From Marinobacterium litorale DSM 23545 (GTDB lineage: Bacteria; Pseudomonadota; Gammaproteobacteria; Pseudomonadales; Balneatricaceae): 64,000 nucleotides of DNA. The stretch covers positions 30,281-94,280 of the forward strand of contig NZ_AUAZ01000020.1 of the NCBI RefSeq assembly GCF_000428985.1. Direction: 5' to 3'. Below the pieces are notes generated by a model. It saw only the letters and a program-made list of their open reading frames with translations, was not told where the DNA came from and ran no database searches. This document shows positions 7,964 to 16,922 of the stretch, piece after piece. Each line of letters opens with the position of its first letter. Position 1 is the stretch's first letter. A program made the position numbers and the translations under genes.

Positions 7964-9378
7964 CCAGCAACGGATACGAAGAGATCGCCGATCTGACTGC
8001 CATGGAGCTGGGACGTCTCTATCGTCAGGGCGAACTCTCACCAGTGGACGCCACCCGCGCCGCGCTGGCGCGGATCGAAGCGTGCAACGGTGCGGTTAAT
8101 GCGTACTGTTACGTGGCAGAGGACGCCGCGCTGGAAAGTGCCAAAGCCTCGGAGCAGCGCTGGCTCAAGGGTGAAGCGCTCGGTCCCATCGATGGTGTCC
8201 CCGCGTCGATCAAGGATCTAACCAAAGTGGCCGGTATGCCGATCCGTAGTGGCTCGCTGACCAGCTCTGATGAGCTGGCCACAGAGGATGCGCCGTTTAG
8301 TGCGAGGATGCGTGAGGCCGGCGCGGTGATCCTGGGTAAAACCACTACGCCTGAGTTTGGCTGGAAGGGCGTCACCGACAGCCGCGCCACCGGTGTGACG
8401 ACCAATCCCTGGGATATCAGTAAAACCGCGGGCGGTTCCTCAGGCGGTGCGGCGGCTGCAGCGGCGCTGAACATGGGTGTGCTGCACCAGGGCAGTGATG
8501 CCGGCGGTTCTATCCGTATTCCCGGCGCTTTCTGTGGTGTGTTTGGTATTAAGCCTACCTTCGGCTATATCCCACAGTGGCCGGCCAGTGCCATGACGAC
8601 GCTGTCTCACCTAGGGCCGATGACGCGCACTGTCGACGATAGCCTGCTGATGATGGATGTAGTGGCGCAGCCGGATCACCGGGATTGGTATTCCGATCGT
8701 AAACTGGACGGTTACTGGATCGGTATCCTTGATCGCCCGCTGGAAGGGCTGAAGGTCGCTTACAGCCCGACCCTGGGCTACGTGAATGTGGATCCGGGCG
8801 TGCGCGGCTGTGTCGACCAGGCAGTGGCTAAGCTGATTGAGCTGGGAGCCGAGGTCGAAGAGGTGGATCCCGGTTTCAGCGATCCTGTGGAGGTATTTTC
8901 TACACTCTGGTTTGCAGGGGCCGGCAAGGTGGTCAGCGGCATGACCGAGTCGCAGAGGGATCTTCTTGATCCGGGGTTTCGTGCCATTGGCGAGCAGGGC
9001 ATGAAAATCGATATCGTCGATTACATGAAAGCAGCCGATGCGCGTGCGGCGCTGGGGGTAAAAATGGGCGAGTTCCATCAGCGTTACGATCTTCTGGTGA
9101 CGCCGACGCTGCCGATTACCGCGTTCGAAGCGGGCCGTGATACCGCCGTCGATACCCAGGCCTACTGGATGGACTGGACGCCCTTCTCTTATCCATTCAA
9201 TCTGACGCAGCAGCCGGCAGCGACCTTGCCCTGTGGTCTGGTAGATGGCCTCCCAGTGGGGTTGCATCTGGTCGGTGACAAGGGGCGGGATGATCTGGTG
9301 TTGAACGCGTGCCGTCGTCTCGAGCGTGCCATGCCCATGCAGTGGCTGAGTCGACCTAAAGCCGGTGCCAGAGGCTGA
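7960..9378 (+). CDS. Amidase signature family hydrolase
   Basis: A 472-residue amide hydrolase. The Ser-cisSer-Lys triad can be placed: K85 in ASIKDLTKVAG, S160 in AGGSSGGAA and S184 in GSDAGGSIRIPG. The spacings of 75 and 24 match the classical family pattern, so it should be active. AS enzymes release ammonia from primary amides or open other amide bonds; the substrate is unknown. The four-base overlap with the carbamoylase gene means coupled translation, and the pair probably acts on the same pathway in the cytoplasm. It is not GatA, because no gatB/gatC lies nearby and the C-terminal region differs. Confidence 0.88.
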   Translation: MTSNGYEEIADLTAMELGRLYRQGELSPVDATRAALARIEACNGAVNAYCYVAEDAALESAKASEQRWLKGEALGPIDGVPASIKDLTKVAGMPIRSGSLTSSDELATEDAPFSARMREAGAVILGKTTTPEFGWKGVTDSRATGVTTNPWDISKTAGGSSGGAAAAAALNMGVLHQGSDAGGSIRIPGAFCGVFGIKPTFGYIPQWPASAMTTLSHLGPMTRTVDDSLLMMDVVAQPDHRDWYSDRKLDGYWIGILDRPLEGLKVAYSPTLGYVNVDPGVRGCVDQAVAKLIELGAEVEEVDPGFSDPVEVFSTLWFAGAGKVVSGMTESQRDLLDPGFRAIGEQGMKIDIVDYMKAADARAALGVKMGEFHQRYDLLVTPTLPITAFEAGRDTAVDTQAYWMDWTPFSYPFNLTQQPAATLPCGLVDGLPVGLHLVGDKGRDDLVLNACRRLERAMPMQWLSRPKAGARG

Positions 9379-9382
9379 TCCG

Positions 9383-10303
9383 ATGAGTAAAAACCTGCTT
9401 GGGCAGATCAGCGATATCGATCTGCGTCTGCTGAAAGTGTTCCGCACCGTGGTAGAGGCAGGTGGGTTTGCCCAGGCGGAGGTGGAACTCAACGTTAGCA
9501 GTTCGGCGATCAGTGCCAGTATGGCGGACCTGGAAAAGCGCCTGGGGCTGAGGCTGTGTCAACGTGGTCGCGCCGGCTTCGCCCTCACCGATGAGGGCAA
9601 GCAGGCCTACCAGGCGCTGTTGCAGCTGCATACCGCGCTGGACGGCTTCCGCACTGAGATCAATTCGATCCATCAACAGCTCAAGGGCGAACTGGTCATC
9701 GGGATCACCGATAACCTGGTGACCCTGCCGCATATGTCGGTGACACGGGCGCTGGCAGCGCTGAAGGCGCAGGGACCGGCGGTCAGTATCGATATCCGTA
9801 TGCTTTCACCGGGCATTGTTGAACGTGGAGTGGTTGATGGTCAGCTGCATTTGGGGGTTGTGCCTCAGGTGCAGAAAGTTTCAGGTCTGGTGTATAACCC
9901 GCTCTACAGCGAAACCTCGAACCTTTATTGCAGCTCCGCTCACCCTCTGTTTGCACACAATGATGAGGCGATCAGCATCGAGCTGTTGTCCGAGCAGGAA
10001 GCGGTGGGGCAGAGCTTCTCGCTCTGCCCCGCTATGAAAAAGATGCTCGCGCAACTGAACGTTACGGCCAGGGCTTCTGATCGGGAGGGGATCGCCTTTA
10101 TGATACTGACCGGGCTATATATCGGGTTTCTTCCCGATCATTACGCTGAACGCTGGGTGCAGTCGGGGCAGATGCGTGCTCTTTGCGCCGCAAAAATGAG
10201 TTATGAGATGAAGTATGCGGCGGTTACTCGCAAGGGAGTGAGGCCAAACATGGTGCTGGACACTTTCCTTCAGTCACTGGCATTGAGTCATTGTCAGAAG
10301 TGA
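9383..10303 (+). CDS. LysR-family transcriptional regulator
   Basis: A 306-residue regulator with an N-terminal winged helix (about residues 13-72: DLRLLKVFRTVVEAGGFAQ, then SSSAISASMADLEKRLGLRL). A type-2 periplasmic-binding-like effector domain follows. The ATG at 9383 follows AGAGG at 9370-9374; a GTG at 9365 inside the amidase gene is less likely. It is the last gene of the transporter/amidase cluster and lies on the same strand rather than divergent, so it is probably co-transcribed with its presumed targets. The locus thus has two regulators, a GntR type at the front and this one at the end. Confidence 0.88.
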   Translation: MSKNLLGQISDIDLRLLKVFRTVVEAGGFAQAEVELNVSSSAISASMADLEKRLGLRLCQRGRAGFALTDEGKQAYQALLQLHTALDGFRTEINSIHQQLKGELVIGITDNLVTLPHMSVTRALAALKAQGPAVSIDIRMLSPGIVERGVVDGQLHLGVVPQVQKVSGLVYNPLYSETSNLYCSSAHPLFAHNDEAISIELLSEQEAVGQSFSLCPAMKKMLAQLNVTARASDREGIAFMILTGLYIGFLPDHYAERWVQSGQMRALCAAKMSYEMKYAAVTRKGVRPNMVLDTFLQSLALSHCQK

Positions 10304-10313
10304 GTTGTCTGCT

Positions 10314-10844
10314 CTAGCGTCTGACCGGGCGTTTTTGCAGCTTGCGTTGCAGTGTTCGGCGATGCATCCCCAGCGCCCGGGCTGTGGCAGAAATATTGCC
10401 ATCATGTTCCGCCAGCACTTTCTGTATATGCTCCCACTCCAATCGATTGACCGACATGGGGTCCTGACTGATCGGCTGACTTGAGTCTACGGCTTCTTTG
10501 TCGAGTGCCGCCAGTATCTGGTCTGCATCCGCCGGTTTTGGCAGGTAGTTGGTCGCCCCCAGTTTAATCGCATCAACTGCCGTGGCAATGCTGGCATAGC
10601 CGGTTAGCACCAGCATGCGGCAGTCCGGAGCGAGTTCTTTGAGTTGTTCAATCAAAGTCAGCCCGGACGGCCCCTCCATTTTGAGATCGATGGTGGCCAG
10701 ATCCGGGGGTGTGTGGCGTGCCTGGGAAAGGGCATCCTCCACATTACGTGCAACCATCACCTCATATCCACGGCGGGTCAGCGAACGCGCCAGAACGCGG
10801 GTGAAGGTAGGGTCATCGTCAACGACCAGAAATCGAGTGTTCAT
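10314..10844 (-). CDS. RegA/PrrA/RoxR-type response regulator
   Basis: A 176-residue response regulator: a receiver domain (acidic VVDDDP, phospho-acceptor D53 in ATIDLKM, Lys in YLPKPAD), then a short Pro-containing linker and a Fis-type helix-turn-helix. The C-terminal GMHRRTLQRKLQKRP is almost diagnostic for the RegA/PrrA/ActR/RoxR group. These proteins control redox-responsive genes such as terminal oxidases and carbon or nitrogen fixation in response to the quinone pool. Its start overlaps the end of the kinase gene by four bases. It converges on the LysR gene with only ten bases between stops and no obvious terminator. Confidence 0.9.
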   Translation of the reverse strand: MNTRFLVVDDDPTFTRVLARSLTRRGYEVMVARNVEDALSQARHTPPDLATIDLKMEGPSGLTLIEQLKELAPDCRMLVLTGYASIATAVDAIKLGATNYLPKPADADQILAALDKEAVDSSQPISQDPMSVNRLEWEHIQKVLAEHDGNISATARALGMHRRTLQRKLQKRPVRR

Positions 10845-12115
10845 AGCTGAGAACCGGTTGGCTGCGGTTGGGGGATCGGTAAACGAACCTCGGTAAGCGT
10901 ACCACCTTCGGGGTGGTTGTAGAGTCTAACGTCGCCATGATGCTGGGCCAGCGTGGTGGCAGTCAGAAACAGTCCAATGCCCAAGCCGTTCCCCTTTGTT
11001 GTGACGAAGGGGCGGCCCAGGTCAGTGACTTCAGTGAGGGGCAATCCGGGGCCATGATCGCGAATTTTGAGCCAGACCTGCTCTGTGTCCCAGCTCAGAT
11101 CAATCTCTATCGGTGCGTCTGACGCGTCCATGGCATTGTTGAGCAGGTTGGTCAGAGACTGCTGCAGCTGTGGGCTATCACTGATAGCCGGGGCTTTCCC
11201 GGCGGACACCGGAGATACACGGTACTGCGCTTGTGGCCTGATCAGCAGCCAGCGTTCGAGGAGCTCATGTAGCGCCTCATCGGCAGGGCGGTTTACTTCT
11301 GCGCCGGCTTCCTCGGCGTTGCGTGCCATCGATTTCAGGCGGGCTGAACACGCATCGACCTGTTGGCGCAATAAGGCGATATCCTCGGCGAACTCCGGGG
11401 TTCTGGCTTCCAGAGTCATATCATTCAGAATGACGCTCATGGTTGAAAGCGGTGTGCCCAGCTCATGTGCAGTACCGGCTGCAAATGTCGCAAGTGAGAC
11501 CATCTGCTGATCGCGCAGGCGTCTTTCGCGCTCTCGGTGCAGCCGGCTTTCCTGCTGACGCATGGTTTGCTGAAGCCGAACAATAAACCAGGTGATCAAT
11601 ACCACGGTGAACAGAAAATTGAGCCACATCCCGGTAATGTGGATGTCAAACAGGGACGACAGGCTGTACTGGTGTCCGGTCTGAGCAGGCAGGACGGGGA
11701 TGTAGTAATGCAGCAGCGAGCTGTAAAAGAGGACCACGATCAGGGCCATCAACCAGGTGAAACGCCAGGACAGGGTCGCAGCGCTGATCAGTAGAGGGAT
11801 CAATAGCAGGGAAATAAATGGATTGGTGGCGCCACCCGTTTGGTAGATCAAAGCGCCGTACAGTGCTGCATCCGCCGTCAGCTGGGCAAAGAGTTCGGTT
11901 TCAGTGACCGGCCATACCGAATGTAATCGAGCGTAGGTAAACAGGTTGACCAGTGCCATAACGCCGAGCGTCGCGGCGAGCAGCCAGACATTGATATCGG
12001 CGCGTAAGACGTAAACTGCCATCAACAGCGCGCTGCTGAGCCCGAACAGCGTGAGCGTCCGCAGGTAGGTTAACTGGAGTAGCGCGTTGTGATATCCGGG
12101 CATGAAGCAACTCAC
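10841..12115 (-). CDS. RegB/PrrB/RoxS-type redox sensor histidine kinase
   Basis: A 424-residue membrane kinase. Six hydrophobic segments fill residues about 15-180. The quinone-sensing loop motif GGATNPF is at 94-100, between helices. The phospho-acceptor is H217 in TAHELGTPLST. A cysteine at residue 256 (VDACSARLKSM) lies where the redox-active cysteine of RegB lies in its dimerisation domain. The ATPase domain has LTNLLNNAMDAS (N box), IRDHGPGLP (G1) and GNGLGIGLF (G2). It should phosphorylate the adjacent RegA-like regulator. Two nearby starts (12115 and 12103) are possible. Confidence 0.9.
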   Translation of the reverse strand: MSCFMPGYHNALLQLTYLRTLTLFGLSSALLMAVYVLRADINVWLLAATLGVMALVNLFTYARLHSVWPVTETELFAQLTADAALYGALIYQTGGATNPFISLLLIPLLISAATLSWRFTWLMALIVVLFYSSLLHYYIPVLPAQTGHQYSLSSLFDIHITGMWLNFLFTVVLITWFIVRLQQTMRQQESRLHRERERRLRDQQMVSLATFAAGTAHELGTPLSTMSVILNDMTLEARTPEFAEDIALLRQQVDACSARLKSMARNAEEAGAEVNRPADEALHELLERWLLIRPQAQYRVSPVSAGKAPAISDSPQLQQSLTNLLNNAMDASDAPIEIDLSWDTEQVWLKIRDHGPGLPLTEVTDLGRPFVTTKGNGLGIGLFLTATTLAQHHGDVRLYNHPEGGTLTEVRLPIPQPQPTGSQL

Positions 12116-12213
12116 CAGAGAATAGAGCTCAGATTTTACCCTGTTGCGACCTGAACCTCATGAGGCGAAATGTCGCAATCCGTAAAGGCCGGTGCTAAGT
12201 TTTTGTAAAACAC

Positions 12214-12240
12214 TACAGATGGTGCGGCTACAGCCGATAA
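12214..12240 (+). promoter_or_regulatory. Candidate sigma-28 (FliA) promoter for the chemoreceptor gene
   Basis: TACA at 12214-12217, a 15-base spacer, then GCCGATAA at 12233-12240. The -10 element equals the FliA consensus and the -35 core differs from TAAA at one base. It points towards the chemoreceptor gene and would leave a leader of about 120 bases. The match is by eye, but chemoreceptor genes are usual FliA targets. Confidence 0.6.
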
Positions 12241-12366
12241 AAACTGTATCCCGGAGACGTTAAAACAGTGCGTACCGTCAATAAACGTCTTTATAAAACG
12301 TTGAGTGCGCGCGCTGAGCCCTATACTGAAAATTGAAAACAATAATCTATCGCTGAGGCGTCTGGA

Positions 12367-13983
12367 ATGAATCTACGTAGTATTCGAGTAAAAAGCTCCC
12401 TACCCAGCTTGCTGCTTGCTTTAACGATTGGGCTGATTTGGGTTCTTTTTTCACGTTTATCGTCTATGCAAAATGCCGGCATTGAACACCAGGTTGATGA
12501 TTTTATCCCTGCTATTTCGGCAGTTCTCAACGCCGACAGAGATCTGTACCAGGCCCGTGAGGCAGAACTGCGACTGCTCGCCAATAATGGTGATACGGAG
12601 AGTCTGGAGAGCGACCGCCAGGAAAACGCACAGCAGGTGAAAGATCGTTTTGCGACGTACAGGGATAAGATGAGCGCATACCCGGAGGTGCTTGGCCGCT
12701 TCACGGGGTTTGATAAAGCCTTTTCGGATTGGCTCAGTGCGTCCGATGCGGTTGTCGCGAGTATTGGGCAGCCGGAGTCGGCCATGCTTGCCGCGCAGCA
12801 AAGAGCCACCGACGCGTTCGGTAACCTGAGGGATATTCTGGATAAAGCGGGTGAGGCAGCCAGTAAACTCTCTGAGGAGGATCATGATCGAATCGCCAGT
12901 GAAGTCAGTACATCACAGACGATAGGAACAGTGATTGTTGCGATTGTGTTGGTGATTGCACTGGCAACCAGTTACTGGGTACCGAAACGGTTGACGCGTC
13001 AGGTGCTGGATCTCAACGCGAGTGTTCGGGAGATCGCCGAGGGAGATGGGGATCTGACGGCGCGTATCGAGGTACGTAGTCGCGACGAACTTGGCGACTT
13101 GGCCACGGAATTTAATCTTTTCGTTGATAAACTCCAGTCCCTGATTAGTTCCATAAAAGATCAGTCCGCTGCCTTTGGGCGTTTGATACAGAGCCTGTCG
13201 GAGTCATCAGATCGCACCCGCGAAATCACAGGTGGTTTGGGCAATGCTGCACACTCCATCGTCAGCGCCGTTCATGAAATGAGCCTCGCCAATAAAGAGA
13301 TGGCGACGGTCGCCAACGGCACAGCCCAGGAAGCTGAAACATCCACGGGTCTGGTCGAGCAGGGCGAAACCGTATTGATCAGCGCAACAGGGAGTATCGA
13401 GTCACTGGCTTCTGATATGGAGCAGGCCCGGGAGCGTTCCAGCGAGCTGGAACAGGAGTCGACCGAGATTGCGTCGGTGGTGGATGTGATTGGTGATATC
13501 GCAGAGCAAACCAACCTGCTGGCGCTGAACGCTGCTATCGAGGCGGCTCGCGCGGGTGAGCAGGGACGCGGCTTTGCGGTGGTGGCGGATGAAGTGCGCG
13601 TACTGGCCACGCGTACCCAGGAGAGCACGGGTAAAATACAGGCGATGATCGAACGTCTGCAGAAAAGCGTCTCTCATTCAGTCACCGTGATCGATTCCAG
13701 CAAAGCCTCGGCCGATAAGTCTGTCGCCAGCCTGACAGAAATGAACCAGCTCTTTGATTCTCTGCGAGAGTCGTTTACCCGCGTGAGTGACCTGTCGGTG
13801 CAGACCGCCCAGGCAACCGAGGAACAAAGTGCAGTCTCGGATGAGATTGCTCAGAATCTCACCTCTCTCAATGATCAGACAGCATCGGCGGCTGAGGTGG
13901 CTGAGGCAAATGATGCCCTGGCGGCTGATATCAACCGCCTGTCACGGGAGTTGGAGCATCTTGTTGGACGGTTCAAGGTCTGA
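12367..13983 (+). CDS. Methyl-accepting chemotaxis protein
   Basis: A transmembrane chemoreceptor of 538 residues. TM1 is at about 14-31. A helical periplasmic sensor of about 150 residues (four-helix-bundle style) is followed by TM2 at about 182-200, then HAMP ([15 protein letters not shown]...[10 protein letters not shown]). The long cytoplasmic coiled coil carries the highly conserved tip [19 protein letters not shown] and [12 protein letters not shown] (about residues 380-415). It has no C-terminal CheR/CheB tethering pentapeptide. It signals through CheA/CheW to the flagellar motor. The ligand is not predictable. A candidate FliA promoter lies upstream. Confidence 0.92.
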   Translation: MNLRSIRVKSSLPSLLLALTIGLIWVLFSRLSSMQNAGIEHQVDDFIPAISAVLNADRDLYQAREAELRLLANNGDTESLESDRQENAQQVKDRFATYRDKMSAYPEVLGRFTGFDKAFSDWLSASDAVVASIGQPESAMLAAQQRATDAFGNLRDILDKAGEAASKLSEEDHDRIASEVSTSQTIGTVIVAIVLVIALATSYWVPKRLTRQVLDLNASVREIAEGDGDLTARIEVRSRDELGDLATEFNLFVDKLQSLISSIKDQSAAFGRLIQSLSESSDRTREITGGLGNAAHSIVSAVHEMSLANKEMATVANGTAQEAETSTGLVEQGETVLISATGSIESLASDMEQARERSSELEQESTEIASVVDVIGDIAEQTNLLALNAAIEAARAGEQGRGFAVVADEVRVLATRTQESTGKIQAMIERLQKSVSHSVTVIDSSKASADKSVASLTEMNQLFDSLRESFTRVSDLSVQTAQATEEQSAVSDEIAQNLTSLNDQTASAAEVAEANDALAADINRLSRELEHLVGRFKV

Positions 13984-14033
13984 TCGATTGTCGAACGGCT
14001 TCTGATCGGCGAGAATAGCGCTTTTTCGAATCC

Positions 14034-14057
14034 TGGCCGCCGTTAGCGCGGCGGCCA
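14034..14057 (+). other. GC-rich hairpin between the chemoreceptor gene and prfC
   Basis: A perfect 9-bp stem (TGGCCGCCG at 14034-14042 and CGGCGGCCA at 14049-14057) with a 6-base loop. No T run follows, so it is a poor intrinsic terminator. It may protect an mRNA end or act in the prfC leader. Confidence 0.4.
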
Positions 14058-14083
14058 TGTAAAAAGCTGGAAACTCCCTACCC

Positions 14084-15667
14084 ATGTCTCAGAACGTTCA
14101 GCACGAAGTTGCCAAACGCCGCACTTTTGCGATCATTTCGCACCCGGATGCCGGTAAGACCACGATCACCGAAAAACTGCTGCTGATCGGTCAGCTGATC
14201 CAGGTGGCCGGGACCGTGAAGGGGCGGGGTAGTGACCGCCATGCCACCTCCGACTGGATGAGCATGGAGCAGGAGCGTGGTATCTCGATCACATCATCGG
14301 TGATGCAGTTTCCCTACAAGGAGCGCATCGTCAACCTGCTGGATACCCCGGGGCACGAGGACTTTTCCGAGGATACCTACCGTACCCTGACGGCAGTGGA
14401 TTCGGCGCTTATGGTGGTGGACGGTGCCAAGGGCGTCGAGGAACGGACCATCAAGCTGATGGATGTCTGCCGTCTGCGAGATACCCCGATCTTCTCCTTC
14501 GTCAACAAACTGGACCGCGATATTCGTGACCCCATCGAGTTGCTCGACGAAATTGAAGAGGTTCTGAAGATAGAGGCGGCGCCGATTAACTGGCCGATCG
14601 GGTCCGGCAAGCGCTTCAAGGGCGTTTACAACCTCTACACCGATACGCTGCATCTTTTTACGCCGGGAATGGGGCATACGCTGGCAGAGGAAAAGCTGAT
14701 CACCGGCTTGGCGTCGGACGAAGCCAAGGCGTTGCTGGAGGATGATTACGACGAGTTCGTCGACGAAATCGAGCTGGTCCGCGGTGCCACTCATGAGTGG
14801 GATCAGGAAGCCTATCTGGCCGGTAAGCAGACACCAGTCTATTTCGGTACGGCACTGGGTAATTTCGGGGTCCGGGAGATGCTCGACGACTTCGTCGACT
14901 GGGCTCCGGCGCCCCCGGCTCGCGGTACCGAGTCCCGCGATGTTGAGTCCACCGAAGAGAAGTTTTCCGGTTTCGTGTTTAAGATCCAGGCCAATATGGA
15001 TCCCAAGCACCGTGACCGCATCGCTTTTATGCGAATCTGTTCGGGCTCCTACACCCGTGGTATGAAAATGAAGCATGTGCGCATTGGCAAGGATGTGAAG
15101 ATCGCCGATGCGGTCACCTTCCTGGCCGGGGATCGTGAAAATGTGGAAACGGCTTGGTCCGGCGATATTATCGGCCTGCACAACCACGGCACGATCCAGA
15201 TCGGTGATACCTTTACCGAAGGTGAGATTCTCAAGTTCACCGGTATCCCGCACTTTGCGCCGGAGATTTTCCGCCGTGTCCGTCCCACCGATCCGCTGAA
15301 GATGAAGCAGTTGCAGAAAGGCTTGCAGCAGTTGTCAGAGGAGGGCGCAGTGCAGCTGTTCCAGCCGATGAAAAATAATGATCTGGTGCTGGGTGCTGTG
15401 GGTCAGCTGCAGTTCGATGTGGTCATGTTCCGTCTCAAGGATGAGTACAAAGTAGAGTGCGTCTACGAAGGAATCAGCGTTGCTACCGCGCGATGGGTAG
15501 AATGCAAGGACAACAAAATGCTCGCTGAGTTTGAACGCAAGGGGTACGACAACCTGGCCTACGATGGCTCCGGCTTGCTGACTTACCTTGCGCCAACCCG
15601 GGTTAATCTGTCACTGACTGAAGAGCGCTGGCCCGATATCGCATTCCGGGCTACACGGGAGCATTAA
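14084..15667 (+). CDS. prfC: Peptide chain release factor 3
   Basis: RF3 is the translational GTPase that recycles RF1/RF2 from the ribosome after peptide release. The 527-residue length is standard. The G1 loop is SHPDAGKTT (residues 17-25), switch II follows [16 protein letters not shown], and the NKLDRD guanine-specificity motif is present near residue 142. Domain II starts after the [13 protein letters not shown] stretch, and the C-terminus carries TARWVEC and [17 protein letters not shown] as in other RF3 proteins. These features separate it from EF-G, which is longer. The tatD gene follows on the same strand after about 40 bases. Confidence 0.95.
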   Translation: MSQNVQHEVAKRRTFAIISHPDAGKTTITEKLLLIGQLIQVAGTVKGRGSDRHATSDWMSMEQERGISITSSVMQFPYKERIVNLLDTPGHEDFSEDTYRTLTAVDSALMVVDGAKGVEERTIKLMDVCRLRDTPIFSFVNKLDRDIRDPIELLDEIEEVLKIEAAPINWPIGSGKRFKGVYNLYTDTLHLFTPGMGHTLAEEKLITGLASDEAKALLEDDYDEFVDEIELVRGATHEWDQEAYLAGKQTPVYFGTALGNFGVREMLDDFVDWAPAPPARGTESRDVESTEEKFSGFVFKIQANMDPKHRDRIAFMRICSGSYTRGMKMKHVRIGKDVKIADAVTFLAGDRENVETAWSGDIIGLHNHGTIQIGDTFTEGEILKFTGIPHFAPEIFRRVRPTDPLKMKQLQKGLQQLSEEGAVQLFQPMKNNDLVLGAVGQLQFDVVMFRLKDEYKVECVYEGISVATARWVECKDNKMLAEFERKGYDNLAYDGSGLLTYLAPTRVNLSLTEERWPDIAFRATREH

Positions 15668-15704
15668 CGGGCAGCCGGTTGTGACTCTGTGCCATACTGC
15701 CGGC

Positions 15705-16502
15705 ATGTTGATCGATACGCATTGTCATCTTGATTTTCCCACTTTCGACGGCTGGCGCGACCAGGTCATTGAGCGCGCCCGCCGTGCCGGTGTCGGTGCC
15801 ATTGTGGTGCCCGGGGTCAGCGCCCGCTACTGGGCGAGGGTGCTTGAGCTCTGTGGCAGCGCGACTGATGCCGTTCATCTTTACCCGGCTCTGGGGATGC
15901 ATCCCTACTTCATGCAGGAGCACAGGAGTGAACACCTCTCCCTGTTAAAGCGACAGGTGGAGAAGTACCGTGAGCGGTTGGTGGCGATTGGGGAAATTGG
16001 CCTCGACTTTCAGCTTGAACACTACGATGAAACGGCGCAAACCGAGCTGCTTGTGGAGCAGTTGAAAATTGCTAAGGCAGCGGAGTTGCCGGTGCTGTTG
16101 CATGTGCGCAAAGCCCACGATCAGGTGCTCAAGCAGCTTAGGCGGCTAAACCTCCCCCGGGGCGGCATTGTTCATGCGTTTTCAGGGAGTGAGCAACAGG
16201 CTCAGGAGTATGTGAAGCTGGGGTTCAAGCTGGGGTTCGGCGGGGCTGTGACCTACGAGCGCGCCACCAAATTAAGACGTTTTGCTCAACAGTTTCCGCT
16301 GGGTTGGATCGTACTGGAGACCGATGCGCCGGATATGCCGCTGAGTGGCTGGCGAGATCAGCCCAATGAGCCCTTCAGAGTGGCGGAAGTGGCACAGACC
16401 CTGACCGATCTGCGCCAGATTGAGCTGAACGATTTGATCGCGCAGACGGCCGACAATGCCTGCGCACTCCTGTCGCTTACTTGCTGTAAATCGAGTCGGT
16501 AG
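15705..16502 (+). CDS. TatD-family metal-dependent hydrolase
   Basis: A 265-residue TIM-barrel hydrolase of the TatD DNase family. Metal ligands appear in order: IDTHCHLD at the N-terminus (HxH), GEIGLDF (Glu), LLHVRKAHD (His), IVHAFSG (His) and LETDAPDMP (Asp). TatD enzymes are Mg-dependent 3'-5' exonucleases or related deoxyribonucleases; which paralogue this is cannot be decided. The ATG at 15705 begins right at the barrel. An in-frame GTG at 15681 would add eight residues, and neither start has a strong ribosome-binding site. Its 3' end overlaps the convergent lipoprotein gene by 26 bases. Confidence 0.88.
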   Translation: MLIDTHCHLDFPTFDGWRDQVIERARRAGVGAIVVPGVSARYWARVLELCGSATDAVHLYPALGMHPYFMQEHRSEHLSLLKRQVEKYRERLVAIGEIGLDFQLEHYDETAQTELLVEQLKIAKAAELPVLLHVRKAHDQVLKQLRRLNLPRGGIVHAFSGSEQQAQEYVKLGFKLGFGGAVTYERATKLRRFAQQFPLGWIVLETDAPDMPLSGWRDQPNEPFRVAEVAQTLTDLRQIELNDLIAQTADNACALLSLTCCKSSR

Positions 16503-16875
16503 CACCGTCCAGTGCGTTCCATACCGCGTCGGTCTGGTCGTTCGCCGGCAGTTGAATGTAGCGTCCGTTACCCAGGGCCTGGGCTTGATACTGCTGGGCG
16601 GGTGGGTTAACGATCATCCGCGCTAGGCTGACCGGATAGTTCGGTGGTTCGATGCTGGCACCATAGGCGTCTTCAATCGCCGGCATACGCTCTTCCGATG
16701 ATGCGATCAGCACCAGATCCCGGCAGTCATTGGACTGGCCCCGACAGAGCATCAGCCGTTCGCTATCCAGCAGGTAGTATTTGCCGACACCCGCCTCGCG
16801 CTTGAGCAGGTTACCGGAATCGATACAGCCGGTCAGCGTTATCAGAGCAAGCGATGACAGGAGGGTGCGTTTCAT
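16477..16875 (-). CDS. Small predicted lipoprotein of unknown function
   Basis: A 132-residue protein with a lipoprotein signal peptide: MKRTLLSSLALITLTGC, lipobox LTGC with C17 as the lipidated residue. Asp does not follow the Cys, so outer-membrane sorting is expected. The mature part contains two further cysteines (LCRGQSNDCRDL) that could form a disulfide, and no family that I recognise. It lies 47 bases downstream of the ketoacyl synthase gene on the same strand and may be co-transcribed. Its end overlaps tatD tail-to-tail. Confidence 0.75.
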   Translation of the reverse strand: MKRTLLSSLALITLTGCIDSGNLLKREAGVGKYYLLDSERLMLCRGQSNDCRDLVLIASSEERMPAIEDAYGASIEPPNYPVSLARMIVNPPAQQYQAQALGNGRYIQLPANDQTDAVWNALDGATDSIYSK

Positions 16876-16922
16876 ATCTGTTCCTTATGGTTGTATCAAT
16901 TGCCGTCTTGGCTGAGGACCTG

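Noticed and set aside
7960..9378. GatA subunit of the tRNA amidotransferase
   Set aside because: No gatB or gatC nearby; context is a transporter with a carbamoylase, and the C-terminal part is that of a general amidase.
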